NCBI GenBank assembly: GCA_002482505.1
Contig: DLGD01000021.1
Span: 31,173 to 95,172 of the forward strand
DNA: 64,000 nucleotides
Direction: 5' to 3'
Source of the DNA: Christensenella sp. UBA7703
GTDB taxonomy: Bacteria; Bacillota; Clostridia; Christensenellales; CAG-138
A model generated the notes under the pieces. The model made no database searches. It saw nothing but the letters and a program-made list of their open reading frames with translations, and was not told the origin of the DNA. Shown here piece by piece: positions 8,184-15,662 of the stretch; position 1 is the first letter of the stretch; every line of letters begins with the position of its first letter. Position numbers and translations under genes: made by a program.

Positions 8184-9530
8184 CTAGTTGATATTCGCCG
8201 GCATCAGTTGGTTGAGATAGAGGGACCCGATTCCATTTGTCTCTGAAAGCACGATATAGATATCATCGATGTTCAAACGGCGAACATAATCCTTAACCCC
8301 ACCGCGCGCATCCTCACGCGTGTAGTATTCATCCCGAAAATCGACCATATACACATCATCGTAATATGGCAGGAAGAACGGAGCAATGCTGTTGCCAAAC
8401 GAATCGCACACCATGAGCATATTGCGCCCCGTATGATAGCCACCCTCAATCATGCGATAAGGCCCCGCTGTTCCGCCGAGGAAAACGAGATAGTTGGTCT
8501 GCGTCTCGTCAATAACCGGCAATTCACCTTTCTTATACGCGTTGGAAACGCGAAACGATTGCGCCGGAAGCAACGGATAGTATACCTCTATCGTATCCGC
8601 AAGTTCCTTTAGTTTCGCGTTTCTGCCGTGCAGATAAATCGAACCAAGGTATCCTTCTATTGTTTTTTCTCGATAGTCCGCAAGAGGAACGGTCTGATGG
8701 CCTTCGCCCCTTAGCATCGCATCAGCCGCGAGATAGGCTCCGCGCGTCGTCCAATGATGATCTGTCCGAAAATAGAGATAATCCCCGTTTAATAGATCGT
8801 CTTGAAAAATATCATACGCGTTGTGCACCACAACATTGCTCGAAACGAGCGACTGCAGGCTGCTCTCCATCTCGCTTGTCCAGCCGCTCTCGCTGCCCAG
8901 ATGGAGCGCTAATTTATTCGCCGTCTGCGCGCGTGGGGCAAACAATACATGCAGTTTCCCGCCGACCGGGAGGAGCGCCGCATACGCGTTCAAAACGCTG
9001 GCCGCTTTCTCCATGTCTTTTTCTTCGTACGTAAACAACGCGGTTCTCGTTCCGTCTTTGTGGTTGAGCCAGACGTTTACGGAGTCACCCGACGCGGCTG
9101 CCGGCAAAGAGGGATCCTGTTGCTCCGCTTCATCCTGTTGCGCTGCCTGCTCTGTTGTTCCTTCGTCTGTCGTTTCTTCCTGCTGCTGGGTCTCTTGATT
9201 AGCCGGATTTACAGGAACAAAAACCTCTTCCCCTTCCGCGTCCAGTAGCTCTTCTACTGTGAGTGCGGAAAAAAGGTGCTTGAGCGTATTCACGCCGTCA
9301 ACCAACTCTGAGCGAAGAAAAAACTGATCGGTCAAAAAACTCTCAAACGATTCACTGATTTCACCTTTTTTCATCGCATCCAGCGTAAAGGCAGGCATGC
9401 CGGAGAGAATTCGGTTCTCCTGCTCGGACAATATGGGCACGCGGTTCGCAAAAAGGAGCATGCATGCGCCGGCCGCACCACAGAGAATGATCCACCAAAG
9501 CGTCACCAGAAACGAAAGTTTACGCCGCAT
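8184..9530 (-). CDS. DHHW-family protein, AlgJ/AlgX-like acetylation partner
   Basis: This 448-residue protein has an N-terminal membrane segment (about 8-28), a low-complexity Gln/Glu/Thr-rich stretch (about 105-150), and the signature DHHW about residue 257 (FRTDHHWTTRGAY), with a later GTAGPY...CDSFGNS region that may hold the SGNH-type serine. DHHW proteins occur beside MBOAT acyltransferases and transfer acyl groups to surface polysaccharide outside the membrane. AAAGGAG precedes the ATG. It lies directly downstream of the MBOAT gene, fixing the pair as an O-acylation module. Confidence 0.85.
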   Translation of the reverse strand: MRRKLSFLVTLWWIILCGAAGACMLLFANRVPILSEQENRILSGMPAFTLDAMKKGEISESFESFLTDQFFLRSELVDGVNTLKHLFSALTVEELLDAEGEEVFVPVNPANQETQQQEETTDEGTTEQAAQQDEAEQQDPSLPAAASGDSVNVWLNHKDGTRTALFTYEEKDMEKAASVLNAYAALLPVGGKLHVLFAPRAQTANKLALHLGSESGWTSEMESSLQSLVSSNVVVHNAYDIFQDDLLNGDYLYFRTDHHWTTRGAYLAADAMLRGEGHQTVPLADYREKTIEGYLGSIYLHGRNAKLKELADTIEVYYPLLPAQSFRVSNAYKKGELPVIDETQTNYLVFLGGTAGPYRMIEGGYHTGRNMLMVCDSFGNSIAPFFLPYYDDVYMVDFRDEYYTREDARGGVKDYVRRLNIDDIYIVLSETNGIGSLYLNQLMPANIN

Positions 9531-9583
9531 TGTTTGCTCCTTTCCTGTTCAGTCTTGTCTGGGTTTAAGCGTTACCAGTACGC

Positions 9584-11008
9584 CTAAAACCGAAAATAGA
9601 GAAACGGATTGTAACTATCCGAAACAAGGTTCATAATGCTCAGCACGACACCTGCCGTCAGTAGCAATACGGATAGCAGTTGCGCCGTTCGTTGCAGTCG
9701 TATTCTCTGGCGCAAAAGCCTGTCCAGCGCAGGCAGGATCGGCAGGCTCAGCACTCCGGCTACAAGCGGAAAAACGGTGTAGGTGCGCAATACATGCAGT
9801 GTTTCTGCATCGATCCATCCGGCAAATGCGATTGCGCCGTTCTGATGCGCGATACCCAGCATTGCAAGCAGTTGCCGCGCGCAGGCAGCAAGGTCGGTTT
9901 GATAAAACAGCGCCCAACCAACGAGCACCGCGATCAACGTCAGCAGGATGCCAATCGGTTTCGGCGTTCGTTTGACGACATATCGAAATACGCCGTGCTC
10001 CAGCGCGATCAAAACACCGTAATACAATCCCCAAAGTACAAAATTCCAACTCGCGCCGTGCCAAAGTCCGGTCAGCGTCCAGACCAAAAGGAGGTTTAGC
10101 GTGGTACGGTGTCTGCCCTTTCTGCTGCCGCCCAGCGGGAAATAGACATATTCGCGGAAGAATTGTCCAAGCGAAATATGCCATCTGCGCCAGAATTCAG
10201 AGACCGAGCGGGAGATGTAAGGATAGCGGAAGTTTTCCTGATAGCGAAACCCGAGCACACGCCCAAGCCCAATCGCCATATCGGAATATGCGGAAAAATC
10301 AAAATAGATCTGGAGCGCGAAAACGATACTGGTCATCCACCCCGCGGAGAAGGAAGCCCCCGCGTCCGGCAGCGCCGAAAGCATTTCGCCGAGAATATTT
10401 GCCACGAGCACTTTTTTGCAAAGCCCAATTGCGAATCTGCGCATTCCGCCGGTGAAATCATCTAGCGTGGTCTGCCGTTCTTCCAACTCAAACTCGATGT
10501 CGGCATATTGCACAATCGGCCCAGCGATCAGTTGCGGAAAGCAGGAAACATACAGCAAAAGGTGCGAAAATTTCTTTTGCACGCGAACATTGCCACGATA
10601 TGCATCCACAGCATATGAAATCGCCTGAAACGTGAAAAACGAAATCCCGATTGGTAAGCGCGGTGTTTGCATCACATAGGACAAGCCAAACAAACCAGCG
10701 ATTTGGTTGACAAAGAATGCGGCATATTTAAAATAGGCAAGCGCAGCGAGCGAAACAATCAGCGTAACAGCAAACAGCAGCCGCTTTGTCGTGTTCTTCT
10801 TTGCAGCGCTAAACGCAAGCGTGCCCGCATAGACCACAAGTGTGACAAACGCCATAACGAGCACGAAGACCGGCTCTCCCCAAGCGTAGAAGATCAGCGA
10901 GCCAATCAGCAGCACTGCGTTTCTCAGGCGAACGCCTCGGCAGGCAAAATAGACCGCAAGCATGGCGGGCAAAAACAGCAGCAAGAATGTTAGGCTCGAA
11001 AATACCAT
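9584..11008 (-). CDS. MBOAT family O-acyltransferase (AlgI/DltB-like)
   Basis: The 474-residue polytopic protein opens with the typical FSSLTFLLLFLPAMLAVYF and has the MBOAT core: RRWHISLGQFFREYVYFPLGG and the catalytic-His region LTGLWHGASWNFVLWG (about 330). MBOAT proteins pass an acyl group across the membrane to an extracytoplasmic DHHW/SGNH partner. I chose ATG 11008 because MVFSS is the family start; a TTG at 11059 would add 17 atypical residues. A TGCTATAAT box ends 6 bases before this ATG, so the transcript may be leaderless. Confidence 0.88.
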   Translation of the reverse strand: MVFSSLTFLLLFLPAMLAVYFACRGVRLRNAVLLIGSLIFYAWGEPVFVLVMAFVTLVVYAGTLAFSAAKKNTTKRLLFAVTLIVSLAALAYFKYAAFFVNQIAGLFGLSYVMQTPRLPIGISFFTFQAISYAVDAYRGNVRVQKKFSHLLLYVSCFPQLIAGPIVQYADIEFELEERQTTLDDFTGGMRRFAIGLCKKVLVANILGEMLSALPDAGASFSAGWMTSIVFALQIYFDFSAYSDMAIGLGRVLGFRYQENFRYPYISRSVSEFWRRWHISLGQFFREYVYFPLGGSRKGRHRTTLNLLLVWTLTGLWHGASWNFVLWGLYYGVLIALEHGVFRYVVKRTPKPIGILLTLIAVLVGWALFYQTDLAACARQLLAMLGIAHQNGAIAFAGWIDAETLHVLRTYTVFPLVAGVLSLPILPALDRLLRQRIRLQRTAQLLSVLLLTAGVVLSIMNLVSDSYNPFLYFRF

Positions 11009-11014
11009 GCGAAT

Positions 11015-11023
11015 ATTATAGCA
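11015..11023 (-). promoter_or_regulatory. Extended -10 promoter of the MBOAT gene
   Basis: On the minus strand TGC-TATAAT ends at 11015. Transcription would begin about 7 bases on, at or next to the A of the ATG at 11008. No good -35 is seen, as is common with extended -10 promoters. Confidence 0.6.
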
Positions 11024-11049
11024 TAAAACAATTCCAGCGGAGAATGGTT

Positions 11050-11067
11050 CCAGTATCAAAATACTGG
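11050..11067. promoter_or_regulatory. Intergenic palindrome between divergent genes
   Basis: CCAGTAT (11050-11056) and ATACTGG (11061-11067) flank CAAA in a perfect inverted repeat. It lies upstream of both the MBOAT and serine hydrolase promoters and could be an operator; the regulator is unknown. Confidence 0.4.
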
Positions 11068-11142
11068 CGGAAACACAGGTGCCAAACCTTTTGTGAACAA
11101 TCGCTGCTGTGTTGAAATAGAGTTTTTTATAACTTGTTTCGG

Positions 11143-11151
11143 TGGTATAAT
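11143..11151 (+). promoter_or_regulatory. Extended -10 promoter of the serine hydrolase gene
   Basis: TGG-TATAAT at 11143-11151 gives an extended -10. No strong -35 is seen. The start codon is 29 bases downstream. Confidence 0.6.
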
Positions 11152-11180
11152 GACAATAACCAATTTCGAGGAGCAGTCAC

Positions 11181-12290
11181 ATGAATTCAAGCGATAACCG
11201 AAAGAAGCGACGCATAGTCTGGGCAATTTTGATCGCTGTTGTGTTGATCGCGATCGCTGTTGTTGCTTTCTTTTTGCTTCGCACGCCAAAGGAGAACCCC
11301 GTGGCCAGTATGAGTTTTCAAGATTGTCTCGCGTATACAACCAAGGATACCCCAGAGGCAACGGTTGGCGTTGTCGTGCTGCAAAACGGAGCAGCGAACA
11401 TCTCTTTTTACGGAAACAACGCCAAGCAGATCCCGTATGACGGTTATGAATTCGAGATCGGGTCTCTGACCAAGACGATTACGGCAGCGCTCATGATGCG
11501 TGCCGAGGCGGACGGGACATTATCTCTTTCCGATCCCATCAATCGTTTTCTAAAACTGCCTGCGCAAGCATATTATCCGAGTATTGAACGGATTTTGACG
11601 CACCAGTCCGGTTATAAGAGCTTTTATTTTGAGCAGCCGATGATCGAAAATTTCTTTTCCGGCGGAAACAATTTTTATCAGGTTTCCCGTGGTATGCTGC
11701 GCCGCCGTTTGGGAAAGGTGCATCTGCAGGATAAGGATTATCCGTTCCTCTACTCCAATTTCGGTTTTTCCGTGCTGGGCCTCATCCTAGAGGATATCTA
11801 TCAGCAGAGCTATACCGATCTTGCCGACTCGTTTGTGCAGCAGGAGCTAGGTATGCAGCACACACATATCTCCGACGGGGACGGCAATCTTTCCGGCTAC
11901 TGGCGCTGGGCTCAGGACGACGCCTATCTCCCCGCTGGCGGGTTGATTTCTACTGCGGACGATATGGCAATCTATGCGCGCGCGATGCTTGCGGGTTCGC
12001 CGGAGTTTCTGGGTACCGCCCAAAATGCGCTCGCGAAGATCAACGCAACTTCGGACCAACTCGCAAGCCTCGGCATCCGCATGGATTCCGCCGGAGCTGC
12101 ATGGATGATTGACGGCGAACATGGCATCGTCTGGCACAACGGCGGTACGAGCCATTTTTCCTCCTACATGGGATTTGATCCGCAGCGGCAGATCGCGGTC
12201 GTGATTTTAACCAATCTTGCGCCGGATTATCGAATCCCCGCGACGGTAATGGGTGCAAAATTATTGCTTGAGTTGCAAGCGCAGAATTGA
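11181..12290 (+). CDS. Membrane-anchored serine hydrolase, class C beta-lactamase/PBP fold
   Basis: The 369-residue protein has a basic N-terminus and one signal anchor (about 12-34), then a serine beta-lactamase-like domain. Its three motifs are visible: SxxK in GSLTKTI (about 95-101), YxN in YSNFGFSVLG (about 192), and HxG in HNGGTSHFSSYMGF (about 318). Such proteins act outside the membrane as D-alanyl carboxypeptidases, esterases or amidases, and true beta-lactamase activity is not implied. GAGGAG lies about 7 bases before the ATG. Confidence 0.82.
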   Translation: MNSSDNRKKRRIVWAILIAVVLIAIAVVAFFLLRTPKENPVASMSFQDCLAYTTKDTPEATVGVVVLQNGAANISFYGNNAKQIPYDGYEFEIGSLTKTITAALMMRAEADGTLSLSDPINRFLKLPAQAYYPSIERILTHQSGYKSFYFEQPMIENFFSGGNNFYQVSRGMLRRRLGKVHLQDKDYPFLYSNFGFSVLGLILEDIYQQSYTDLADSFVQQELGMQHTHISDGDGNLSGYWRWAQDDAYLPAGGLISTADDMAIYARAMLAGSPEFLGTAQNALAKINATSDQLASLGIRMDSAGAAWMIDGEHGIVWHNGGTSHFSSYMGFDPQRQIAVVILTNLAPDYRIPATVMGAKLLLELQAQN

Positions 12291-12300
12291 GGTGCGGCGC

Positions 12301-12438
12301 ATGAATCTGGGTCTGTTTTTAAAAAGACATGTTCCAAATACGATCACGCTCTTGCGCATTGCACTTACGCTCGTGCTTATGTTTCTCCCCCTGCTCTCAC
12401 CTGCATTTTTGCTTGTCTATCTGTTGGCAGGAACAGGC
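12301..12438 (+). pseudogene. Truncated CDP-alcohol phosphatidyltransferase (N-terminal fragment)
   Basis: A good start with GAGGTG upstream opens a frame resembling the first transmembrane segment of CDP-alcohol phosphatidyltransferases (VPNTITLLRIALTLVLMF, then LLSPAFLLVYLLAGTG). The match stops just before where the catalytic DG...AR...DG motif should begin. After about 12433 the frame reads unrelated sequence and stops near 12504, so no functional enzyme is made. It was probably co-transcribed with the serine hydrolase, 10 bp upstream. Confidence 0.65.
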
Positions 12439-12598
12439 CGCAAAGCTCAAGGCCGGAGAAATCACCAAAGAGCAATACGACCAGTGGCGCTATCGATATC
12501 CTGAGTTTGATACTACGCAGTGGTGGGCAAAAGTTCCTTCTCAGGAATTGAGTGATTTTATTGTCTTTTCCTTTAATGACCAGTCGAAAACTGACTGA
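12433..12598 (+). pseudogene. C-terminal fragment of a probable mobile-element protein
   Basis: In another frame from the broken phosphatidyltransferase, about 53 codons read a charged tail (KLKAGEITKEQYDQWRY, then KVPSQELSDFIV) ending at a stop at 12596-12598. There is no start codon of its own, so it is the 3' end of a larger gene joined here by recombination. The tail recalls C-termini of proteins on Clostridia integrative elements, but I cannot name the family with certainty. Confidence 0.5.
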
Positions 12599-12662
12599 AT
12601 AACTGCGTATTAACCGGAAACCGAAGAACCCGCTAAACCCATAAGCAAAGGAGGTGACCGCT

Positions 12663-12830
12663 ATGAACATCAAGTACATTGGAAACGATACGAAAAAATC
12701 TGAAAACGGGAAAATCCACGTCCAAAATGGCAATTACACAGGTTGTGGTGCTCGAATCGATGATAATCCGCAAGATTGGGTAAAGACTTCTCAATCTGTT
12801 ACTTGTGACAAAAACGGATGTAAGAATTAG
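12663..12830 (+). CDS. Small cysteine-containing protein of 55 residues, unknown function
   Basis: An ATG at 12663 follows a full-length Shine-Dalgarno (AAAGGAGGTGA, 12648-12657) at ideal spacing. The product starts MNIKYIGNDTKKSENGKIHV and ends CDKNGCKN, with three cysteines (CGARIDD, then CxxxxC at the C-terminus). It is polar, with no signal peptide or membrane segment. It lies inside the probable mobile-element scar and is followed by a strong terminator, so it looks like an expressed cargo gene. I do not recognise a function; a small zinc-binding or peptide-type product are both possible. Confidence 0.65.
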   Translation: MNIKYIGNDTKKSENGKIHVQNGNYTGCGARIDDNPQDWVKTSQSVTCDKNGCKN

Positions 12831-13001
12831 CAATCGTGATTATGGGTTTCCGTGTTAAACAAAAAAAGAGCCAACTGACTTTGAAAAATCAGTTGGCTCT
12901 TTTCCTATGAATAATACAATCAATGTTGCCAAAACGTTGCCACGGATGGTATCAAGAATCCGCAAACCCGCATGAATACAGGGTTTATTGGCTCCACTTT
13001 G
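12831..13001. other. Non-coding gap between the small Cys gene and the guaA 3' end
   Basis: Besides the terminator this gap holds a GTTGCC direct repeat (two copies 11 bases apart, near 12925-12941) and an AAACCC...GGGTTT inverted repeat near 12964-12986. The guaA 3' end is a known hotspot for genomic islands, but I found no second copy of the guaA end, so an attachment site is only suspected. Confidence 0.35.
12864..12905. terminator. Strong rho-independent terminator
   Basis: AAAGAGCCAACTGA (12865-12878) pairs perfectly with its complement at 12889-12902 around a 10-base loop, with A-rich and T-rich flanks. It ends the small Cys gene and could also stop transcripts leaving guaA. Confidence 0.85.
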
Positions 13002-14525
13002 TTATTCCCACTCAATCGTTCCCGGCGGTTTGCTGGTGATGTCGTAAACCACACGGTTCACATGCGGCACCTCGGCAATAATTCGCTCGCTGATGCGCCG
13101 CAGAACCGGATACGGTATCTCCGCCCATTCAACGGTCATCGCGTCGGTAGACGTCACCGCGCGCACGCCGATGATGTAGTCATAGGTGCGCTGATCGCCC
13201 ATCACGCCGACAGTGCGCATGCCGGTAAACACCGTGAAATACTGCCAGATCGCTTCTGCAAGCCCCGCGTTCTTCACTTCTTCACGGAAGATATAGTCGC
13301 TTTTGCGCAGGATGGCCAGCTTATCCTCCGTCACGTCGCCCAGAACGCGGATAGCAAGCCCCGGTCCCGGAAACGGCTGCCGCCAGACAAGCTCATGCGG
13401 AATACCGAGTGATTCGCCAAGCGCACGCACTTCGTCCTTAAACAGCATTCTGAGCGGCTCAACGAGCCCGATAAACCCAATATCCTTAGGTAAGCCGCCG
13501 ACGTTATGGTGACTCTTGATCGTGCTCGCGCTGCTCGTGCCGCTCTCGATTACGTCCGGGTAGATCGTTCCTTGCAGCAGGAACTCCGCGCCACCGAGCT
13601 TTTTCGATTCCTCCTCAAACACACGGATAAACTCTTCACCGATGATCTTGCGCTTTCTTTCCGGCTCTGTCACACCCGCGAGTTTGCTGAGGAAGCGTTC
13701 CCGCGCATCCACCTTGATGATGTTGAGCGAAAGCGTATCGTGATAGACCTGCATGACTTCTTCCGCTTCGTTCTCACGTAAAAGGCCGTGGTCAACGAAT
13801 ATGCAGGTCATCTGGCTGCCGACCGCCTCATGAACCAACACACTCGCGACGGAAGAATCTACCCCGCCGGAGAGCGCGCCGATCACACGTTTGTCTCCAA
13901 CCTGCGCGCGGATGCTCGCGATCAGCTCCTCCTTGAGGTTTGCCGCGCTGTAGTCACAGCGAAGGTTACAAACGCTCTTGAGGAAGTTTTCAAAGAGTTT
14001 CTGACCGTTTTGCGTATGCGTTACTTCCGCATGGAACTGAATTCCATACACCTTGCGCTCTTCGTCCGCAAACGCCGCGACTGGGCACGCATCAGTCGAC
14101 GCAATCGCAGCAAACCCCTTCGGCGCGCGCGTGACGGAATCGTTGTGGTTCATCCACACCACACCGCCAAGCCCCGCAAAGAGCGGATGCTCTGTAAAAC
14201 GAATCTTTGTGTGCCCATATTCGCGAATCGGTGCGGAGGCAATCGCTCCGCCAAACACCTTCGCGATATACTGCATGCCGTAGCAAATTCCAAGCACCGG
14301 AACGCCGAGTGAAAACACGGCGTTGTCGCAGGCCTTGGCGCCTTCTTCATAGGCGCTGTCCGGCCCTCCGGTCATGATGATCGCGCTGAGCGTTTCTCCC
14401 TTGATGCGTTCGATTGGCGCATCGTGCGGGATCAGCTCGCTATACACCCCCGCCTCGCGCACGCGGCGCGCGATAAGCTGGTTATACTGCCCGCCAAAAT
14501 CGAGGACTACAACACGTTCCCGCAT
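13002..14525 (-). CDS. guaA: GMP synthase (glutamine-hydrolysing)
   Basis: The 507-residue enzyme converts XMP, ATP and glutamine to GMP. The class I glutamine amidotransferase domain (1-190) has nucleophile Cys81 in GICYGMQ and the His/Glu pair in FHAEVTH. The ATP-pyrophosphatase domain has the P-loop SGGVDSS (about 218), and the C-terminal dimerisation domain ends in the typical PPGTIEWE. Length is normal. It lies 3 bp after xpt on the same strand, an expected purine pair. Mobile-element remnants lie directly downstream of its 3' end. Confidence 0.97.
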   Translation of the reverse strand: MRERVVVLDFGGQYNQLIARRVREAGVYSELIPHDAPIERIKGETLSAIIMTGGPDSAYEEGAKACDNAVFSLGVPVLGICYGMQYIAKVFGGAIASAPIREYGHTKIRFTEHPLFAGLGGVVWMNHNDSVTRAPKGFAAIASTDACPVAAFADEERKVYGIQFHAEVTHTQNGQKLFENFLKSVCNLRCDYSAANLKEELIASIRAQVGDKRVIGALSGGVDSSVASVLVHEAVGSQMTCIFVDHGLLRENEAEEVMQVYHDTLSLNIIKVDARERFLSKLAGVTEPERKRKIIGEEFIRVFEEESKKLGGAEFLLQGTIYPDVIESGTSSASTIKSHHNVGGLPKDIGFIGLVEPLRMLFKDEVRALGESLGIPHELVWRQPFPGPGLAIRVLGDVTEDKLAILRKSDYIFREEVKNAGLAEAIWQYFTVFTGMRTVGVMGDQRTYDYIIGVRAVTSTDAMTVEWAEIPYPVLRRISERIIAEVPHVNRVVYDITSKPPGTIEWE

Positions 14526-14528
14526 ACC

Positions 14529-15104
14529 TTACTCCCCGCGGAAGACGACGCCGTTTTCGTCTGCCTGTTCGATGATGGCAAGCGATTCGAGGTGAACCCC
14601 CGCATCGCGCAGGCGTTGACCACCCGGCTGAAATCCTTTTTCAATCGCAACGCCGATGCCTAAGAGTTCCGCACCCGCTTCCTCCACAATCTCGACGAGG
14701 CCGCGCAGAGCCTCGCCGTTTGCGAGAAAATCGTCCACAACGAACACTTTGTCGCTGGCACTGAGCCATTGGCTTGCGACGATGAGGGTTACGTGCTTTT
14801 TATAGGTGTAGGAATAGATGTCGCTCTTATACAGTCCACCTTCAATGTTGTCCGACTTTGCTTTCTTTGCGAAAACGAGCGGCACACCAAATTCCTCCGC
14901 ACAAATCGTCGCAAGTGCGATGCCGGAGGCCTCGACCGTCAACACTGCCGTGAGTCCGTTTAAATCAAAAAGCTTTTTGAACTCCTTCGCCATGTTGCGC
15001 ATCAGCGCCGTATCCACGCGGTGGTTCAAAAAGCCATCAACCTTTATGATGTTTCCGGGAAGCACACGCCCCTCGGCGCGAATTCGATCCTGCAACTGCT
15101 TCAT
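14529..15104 (-). CDS. xpt: Xanthine phosphoribosyltransferase
   Basis: This 191-residue purine-salvage enzyme makes XMP from xanthine and PRPP. The PRPP-binding motif VFVVDDFLANGEAL (about residue 125) and the start MKQLQDRI match Xpt. I placed the start at 15104, where GGGAG lies upstream; a longer open frame begins at 15182. XMP is the substrate of GuaA, encoded 3 bp downstream. In many Bacillota xpt is under a purine riboswitch, but the short leader here, starting from a promoter at 15142-15170, has no recognisable purine aptamer. Confidence 0.93.
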   Translation of the reverse strand: MKQLQDRIRAEGRVLPGNIIKVDGFLNHRVDTALMRNMAKEFKKLFDLNGLTAVLTVEASGIALATICAEEFGVPLVFAKKAKSDNIEGGLYKSDIYSYTYKKHVTLIVASQWLSASDKVFVVDDFLANGEALRGLVEIVEEAGAELLGIGVAIEKGFQPGGQRLRDAGVHLESLAIIEQADENGVVFRGE

Positions 15105-15141
15105 TCTGCACCAACTCCCATCTCTTCCAAATAATGCGTCC

Positions 15142-15170
15142 ATTATCGCGCAAATCACGAACGGAATCAA
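15142..15170 (-). promoter_or_regulatory. Promoter of xpt-guaA
   Basis: On the minus strand TTGATT (15170-15165) and GATAAT (15147-15142) are separated by 17 bases. The leader would be only about 30 bases. Confidence 0.65.
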
Positions 15171-15257
15171 GTTTTTACGCAAATTTCGTCAAAAGTAGTC
15201 GAATACAGCTTCTGAGTCCCGTTTTTGTGCGCTTTCCTACTGTTATCACTCGTGTAA

Positions 15258-15291
15258 TAAGAAACGCCGCAGGGAAGCTCCTTGCGGCGTA
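15258..15291 (-). terminator. Terminator after HU gene
   Basis: ACGCCGCA (15264-15271) and TGCGGCGT (15283-15290) form the stem, followed on the minus strand by a TTTCTTATT tract. It separates HU from xpt. Confidence 0.7.
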
Positions 15292-15307
15292 AGAAACACG
15301 ATTCTGT

Positions 15308-15580
15308 TTAGTTGAGCGAATCCTTGAGCGCTTTGCCGGCCTTAAAGGTGGGCAGCTTGGACGCGGGGATGTCGATCTCCTTGCGGGTCTGCGGGTTGTG
15401 GCCTTTGCGGGCGGGGCGAACCTTCGCCTCAAAGGTGCCAAAGCCAACGATGGAAACCTTGTCGCCAGCCTTAAGGGACTCTTCGACAGCACTCAGAAAT
15501 GCGACGACCGCTTTTTCTGCATCTTTTTTCGAGAGTTCACTCTTCTCCGCGACGGCCGCGATCAAATCGGTTTTATTCAT
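15308..15580 (-). CDS. hup: HU-family DNA-binding protein
   Basis: The 90-residue histone-like protein starts MNKTDLIAAVAEKSELSKKDAEK. The DNA-binding arm carries VGFGTFEAKVRPARKGHNPQT, and IDIPASKLPTFKAGKALKD follows, all hallmarks of HU. GGAGG lies 10 bases before the chosen ATG at 15580. It bends and compacts DNA. It follows mazG and the flippase gene, recalling the yabM-yabN neighbourhood of Bacillus, but has its own promoter and terminator. Confidence 0.97.
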   Translation of the reverse strand: MNKTDLIAAVAEKSELSKKDAEKAVVAFLSAVEESLKAGDKVSIVGFGTFEAKVRPARKGHNPQTRKEIDIPASKLPTFKAGKALKDSLN

Positions 15581-15617
15581 TGTAAAATAACCTCCATGAA
15601 TTTTTCGTTGCTGGAAC

Positions 15618-15646
15618 ATTGTATCAATCTTGGCGACGAATGGCAA
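15618..15646 (-). promoter_or_regulatory. Promoter of HU gene
   Basis: TTGCCA (15646-15641) and TACAAT (15623-15618), 17 bases apart on the minus strand, lie between mazG and HU. Confidence 0.65.
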
Positions 15647-15662
15647 GCCTTAAATTGTGAAT

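Noticed and set aside
11181..12290. True class C beta-lactamase resistance gene
   Set aside because: The SxxK, YxN and HxG motifs are shared by many carboxypeptidases and esterases, and the protein is membrane-anchored with no resistance context.
12901..13030. attL/attR pair at the guaA 3' end
   Set aside because: The guaA location is a known hotspot, but I could find no second copy of the guaA terminal sequence within the scar, so no attachment-site pair is claimed.
15105..15141. Purine riboswitch before xpt-guaA
   Set aside because: The promoter at 15142-15170 leaves about 30 bases of leader, too short for the aptamer, and no conserved aptamer bases are seen upstream.
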